7,267 nt of DNA from Bacteroidota bacterium (lineage in GTDB: Bacteria > Bacteroidota > Rhodothermia > Rhodothermales > Bin80). Position numbers and translations under genes: made by a program. Of this stretch, positions 6,068-7,267 are shown in pieces. The notes beneath the pieces were generated by a model. That model ran no database searches. It was not told the DNA's origin and saw nothing but the letters and a program-made list of their open reading frames with translations. The stretch is from positions 1-7,267 of the forward strand of contig JAPPBZ010000262.1 of the NCBI GenBank assembly GCA_026702635.1, written 5' to 3'. Numbering within the stretch: position 1 is the first letter of the stretch; every line of letters begins with the position of its first letter.

Positions 6068-7267
6068 GTGCGCACCCTGATTTGTTGCGTAGCCATTCTG
6101 TCTGCCGCATCGCTCGGAAGTACCACAGTTTCGGTCGCGCAGTCTCAACTACCGCTTCTTGATGCAGTCAGGCACTTCCAATCCGTTTGGGGTGTTGACC
6201 TTTCCTACGCATCTAATACTTTGCAGGGCCGATATACTTCATGGTCTGCTCCCATTGCAGCCGATGCCGAATCTGATATGGAGTATTTGCTTGAAGGGAC
6301 TGGTGTCTCTTTTTTCCGCCAGCCCAGCGGCACGTTTCTCCTCCAACCTAATACAACCCAGACAGCCACACTAACGGGTCAGGTCCGCTCAGTGAAAAAC
6401 GATACCCCGCTCCGGGGTGCACATATCGCTCTTGTTGGAACCCAGGAAGGCACAACCTCCAACTTCAACGGTCATTTTGCCCTCTCAACTCAGCCTCGAA
6501 GACCTGCAAAAATCCGCATCAGCCATATAGGCTATCTAACCGAAGAACGAGAGGTCAACCTGCTGGCTGACTCCGTCCTGACCATCAATGTCTCATTAAC
6601 CGAGTGGATCCTCGAAGAGCGCCCCCTGCAAGTAACTGCCACACCCCTGTCTTCTGATTTTTTTTCGTTTGATGTTCGCCCTTATGAAATGGACACCCGA
6701 GGCTCTGCCGATCTGAGGCAGATAACCGGACTGGGGACCTCTGATGTTGTGCGGAACCTTAGGGATATAGCGGGAATCTACGTTGACCTAAACACTAGCG
6801 ACATTCATATACAAGGTGGTGGGCTCGGAGAGCACCAATTCAGATTAGATGAAAGTGCTGTTTTTGAACCCATCCATTTGGGCCTGTTTGGAATATTCAA
6901 CCCGTTTGCAATTGACCAGGTCTCAGTCAGAAAAGCAGGGTTTAACGTAGAACATGGAAGCTATTTGGCCGGAATTATCAATGCGGAACATTCGCTAAGA
7001 GCTGCTCACCCCATCGAAGTACAGATAGACCCCATTTCGTTTAATGCACGCATCACAAACTATATGGATATCGGGCCGACCAATCTATCCCTGATGGGGG
7101 CATTTCGAAGTAGTATTTGGGATCACTGGTGGAGCAATTTGCGCAGCGAGAGCGTGAATGACTTGCTTCGGGAATGGAATCGCCCAGATGAATTCCTGAT
7201 GCGTGCTAGTATCTATCCTCTCAAACGTGCTTTTGAGCATGGCTATAATACACTGCTTGACCGTCTC
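6068..7267 (+). CDS. TonB-dependent outer-membrane transducer/receptor with STN domain, C-terminus cut by window edge
   Basis: The first 400 residues of an outer-membrane receptor that imports a ligand with TonB energy and signals its presence inward. The GTG at 6068 is the best start: an in-frame TAG lies at 6056-6058 and the GTG gives a signal peptide (MRTLICCVAILSAA...), probably cleaved near SVAQS (22-26). Then come an STN signalling domain (28-95), a carboxypeptidase-regulatory-like beta-sandwich (102-176: GQV, PLRGAHIALVGT, GTTSNFNGHFAL, HIGY), a possible TonB box (RPLQVTATP, 185-193), a plug domain (about 205-320: DVVRNLRDIAGIYV, HIQGGG, FRLDES, FGIFNPFAIDQVSVRKAGF) and the start of the beta-barrel. 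The gene follows FecR by 55 bases. The usual YGGRLSS of this plug class reads HGSYLAG here. With most of the barrel missing the ligand cannot be inferred; siderophores, glycans and peptides are all possible. Confidence 0.93.
   Translation, partial: MRTLICCVAILSAASLGSTTVSVAQSQLPLLDAVRHFQSVWGVDLSYASNTLQGRYTSWSAPIAADAESDMEYLLEGTGVSFFRQPSGTFLLQPNTTQTATLTGQVRSVKNDTPLRGAHIALVGTQEGTTSNFNGHFALSTQPRRPAKIRISHIGYLTEEREVNLLADSVLTINVSLTEWILEERPLQVTATPLSSDFFSFDVRPYEMDTRGSADLRQITGLGTSDVVRNLRDIAGIYVDLNTSDIHIQGGGLGEHQFRLDESAVFEPIHLGLFGIFNPFAIDQVSVRKAGFNVEHGSYLAGIINAEHSLRAAHPIEVQIDPISFNARITNYMDIGPTNLSLMGAFRSSIWDHWWSNLRSESVNDLLREWNRPDEFLMRASIYPLKRAFEHGYNTLLDRL

Noticed and set aside
5110..6374. Other-frame reading frames inside the FecR and receptor genes (5110-5391, 5388-5615, 5780-6058, 6159-6374)
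   Set aside because: They overlap well-supported genes in another frame or strand and their products resemble nothing known.
1..7267. Search for CRISPR arrays, tRNA or rRNA genes, transposases, prophage or defence genes
   Set aside because: No regularly spaced repeats, cloverleaf-like segments, insertion-sequence ends or relevant protein motifs were seen on either strand.

Overview
The window looks like a chromosomal segment from a member of Bacteroidota or a close relative (Balneolota and Rhodothermota are possible). Three things suggest this. An ECF sigma factor, a FecR anti-sigma factor and a TonB-dependent transducer are consecutive. The transducer has a carboxypeptidase-regulatory-like beta-sandwich between its STN and plug domains, which is typical of that group. 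Clear Shine-Dalgarno sequences are absent in front of most starts, also typical of the group. Base composition is near even by eye. No mobile element, phage gene, tRNA, rRNA or CRISPR array is visible.

Layout. Positions 1-2275 (minus strand) hold a nearly complete UvrD/PcrA-type DNA helicase whose last residues lie beyond the left edge. Positions 2276-2940 are a long divergent intergenic stretch with no gene I can support, only small hairpins and two weak open frames. Positions 2941-4293 (plus) encode a concentrative nucleoside transporter (CNT/NupC family) with its substrate and sodium-site motifs intact. Positions 4294-4409 are an AT-rich leader with several palindromes. Positions 4410-5081, 5071-6012 and 6068-7267 (all plus) encode the ECF sigma factor, its membrane-bound FecR-type regulator (overlapping by 11 bases) and the first 400 residues of an outer-membrane TonB-dependent transducer that runs off the right edge.

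How the genes fit together. The last three form a classic cell-surface signalling cassette. A ligand bound by the outer-membrane receptor would be reported by its periplasmic STN domain to the C-terminal domain of FecR, which spans the inner membrane and controls the sigma factor. The sigma factor would then drive transcription of receptor or transport genes. An inner-membrane nucleoside permease directly upstream on the same strand raises the untested possibility that the surface system deals with nucleosides or nucleic-acid breakdown products. The helicase is a housekeeping DNA-repair gene and probably unrelated.

The genes belong to known families. The points most worth a second look are the near-gapless resemblance between the FecR C-terminus and the receptor STN domain, the paired CTCT/AGAG palindromes ahead of the sigma gene, the transporter/signalling adjacency, and the empty 665-base divergent gap.
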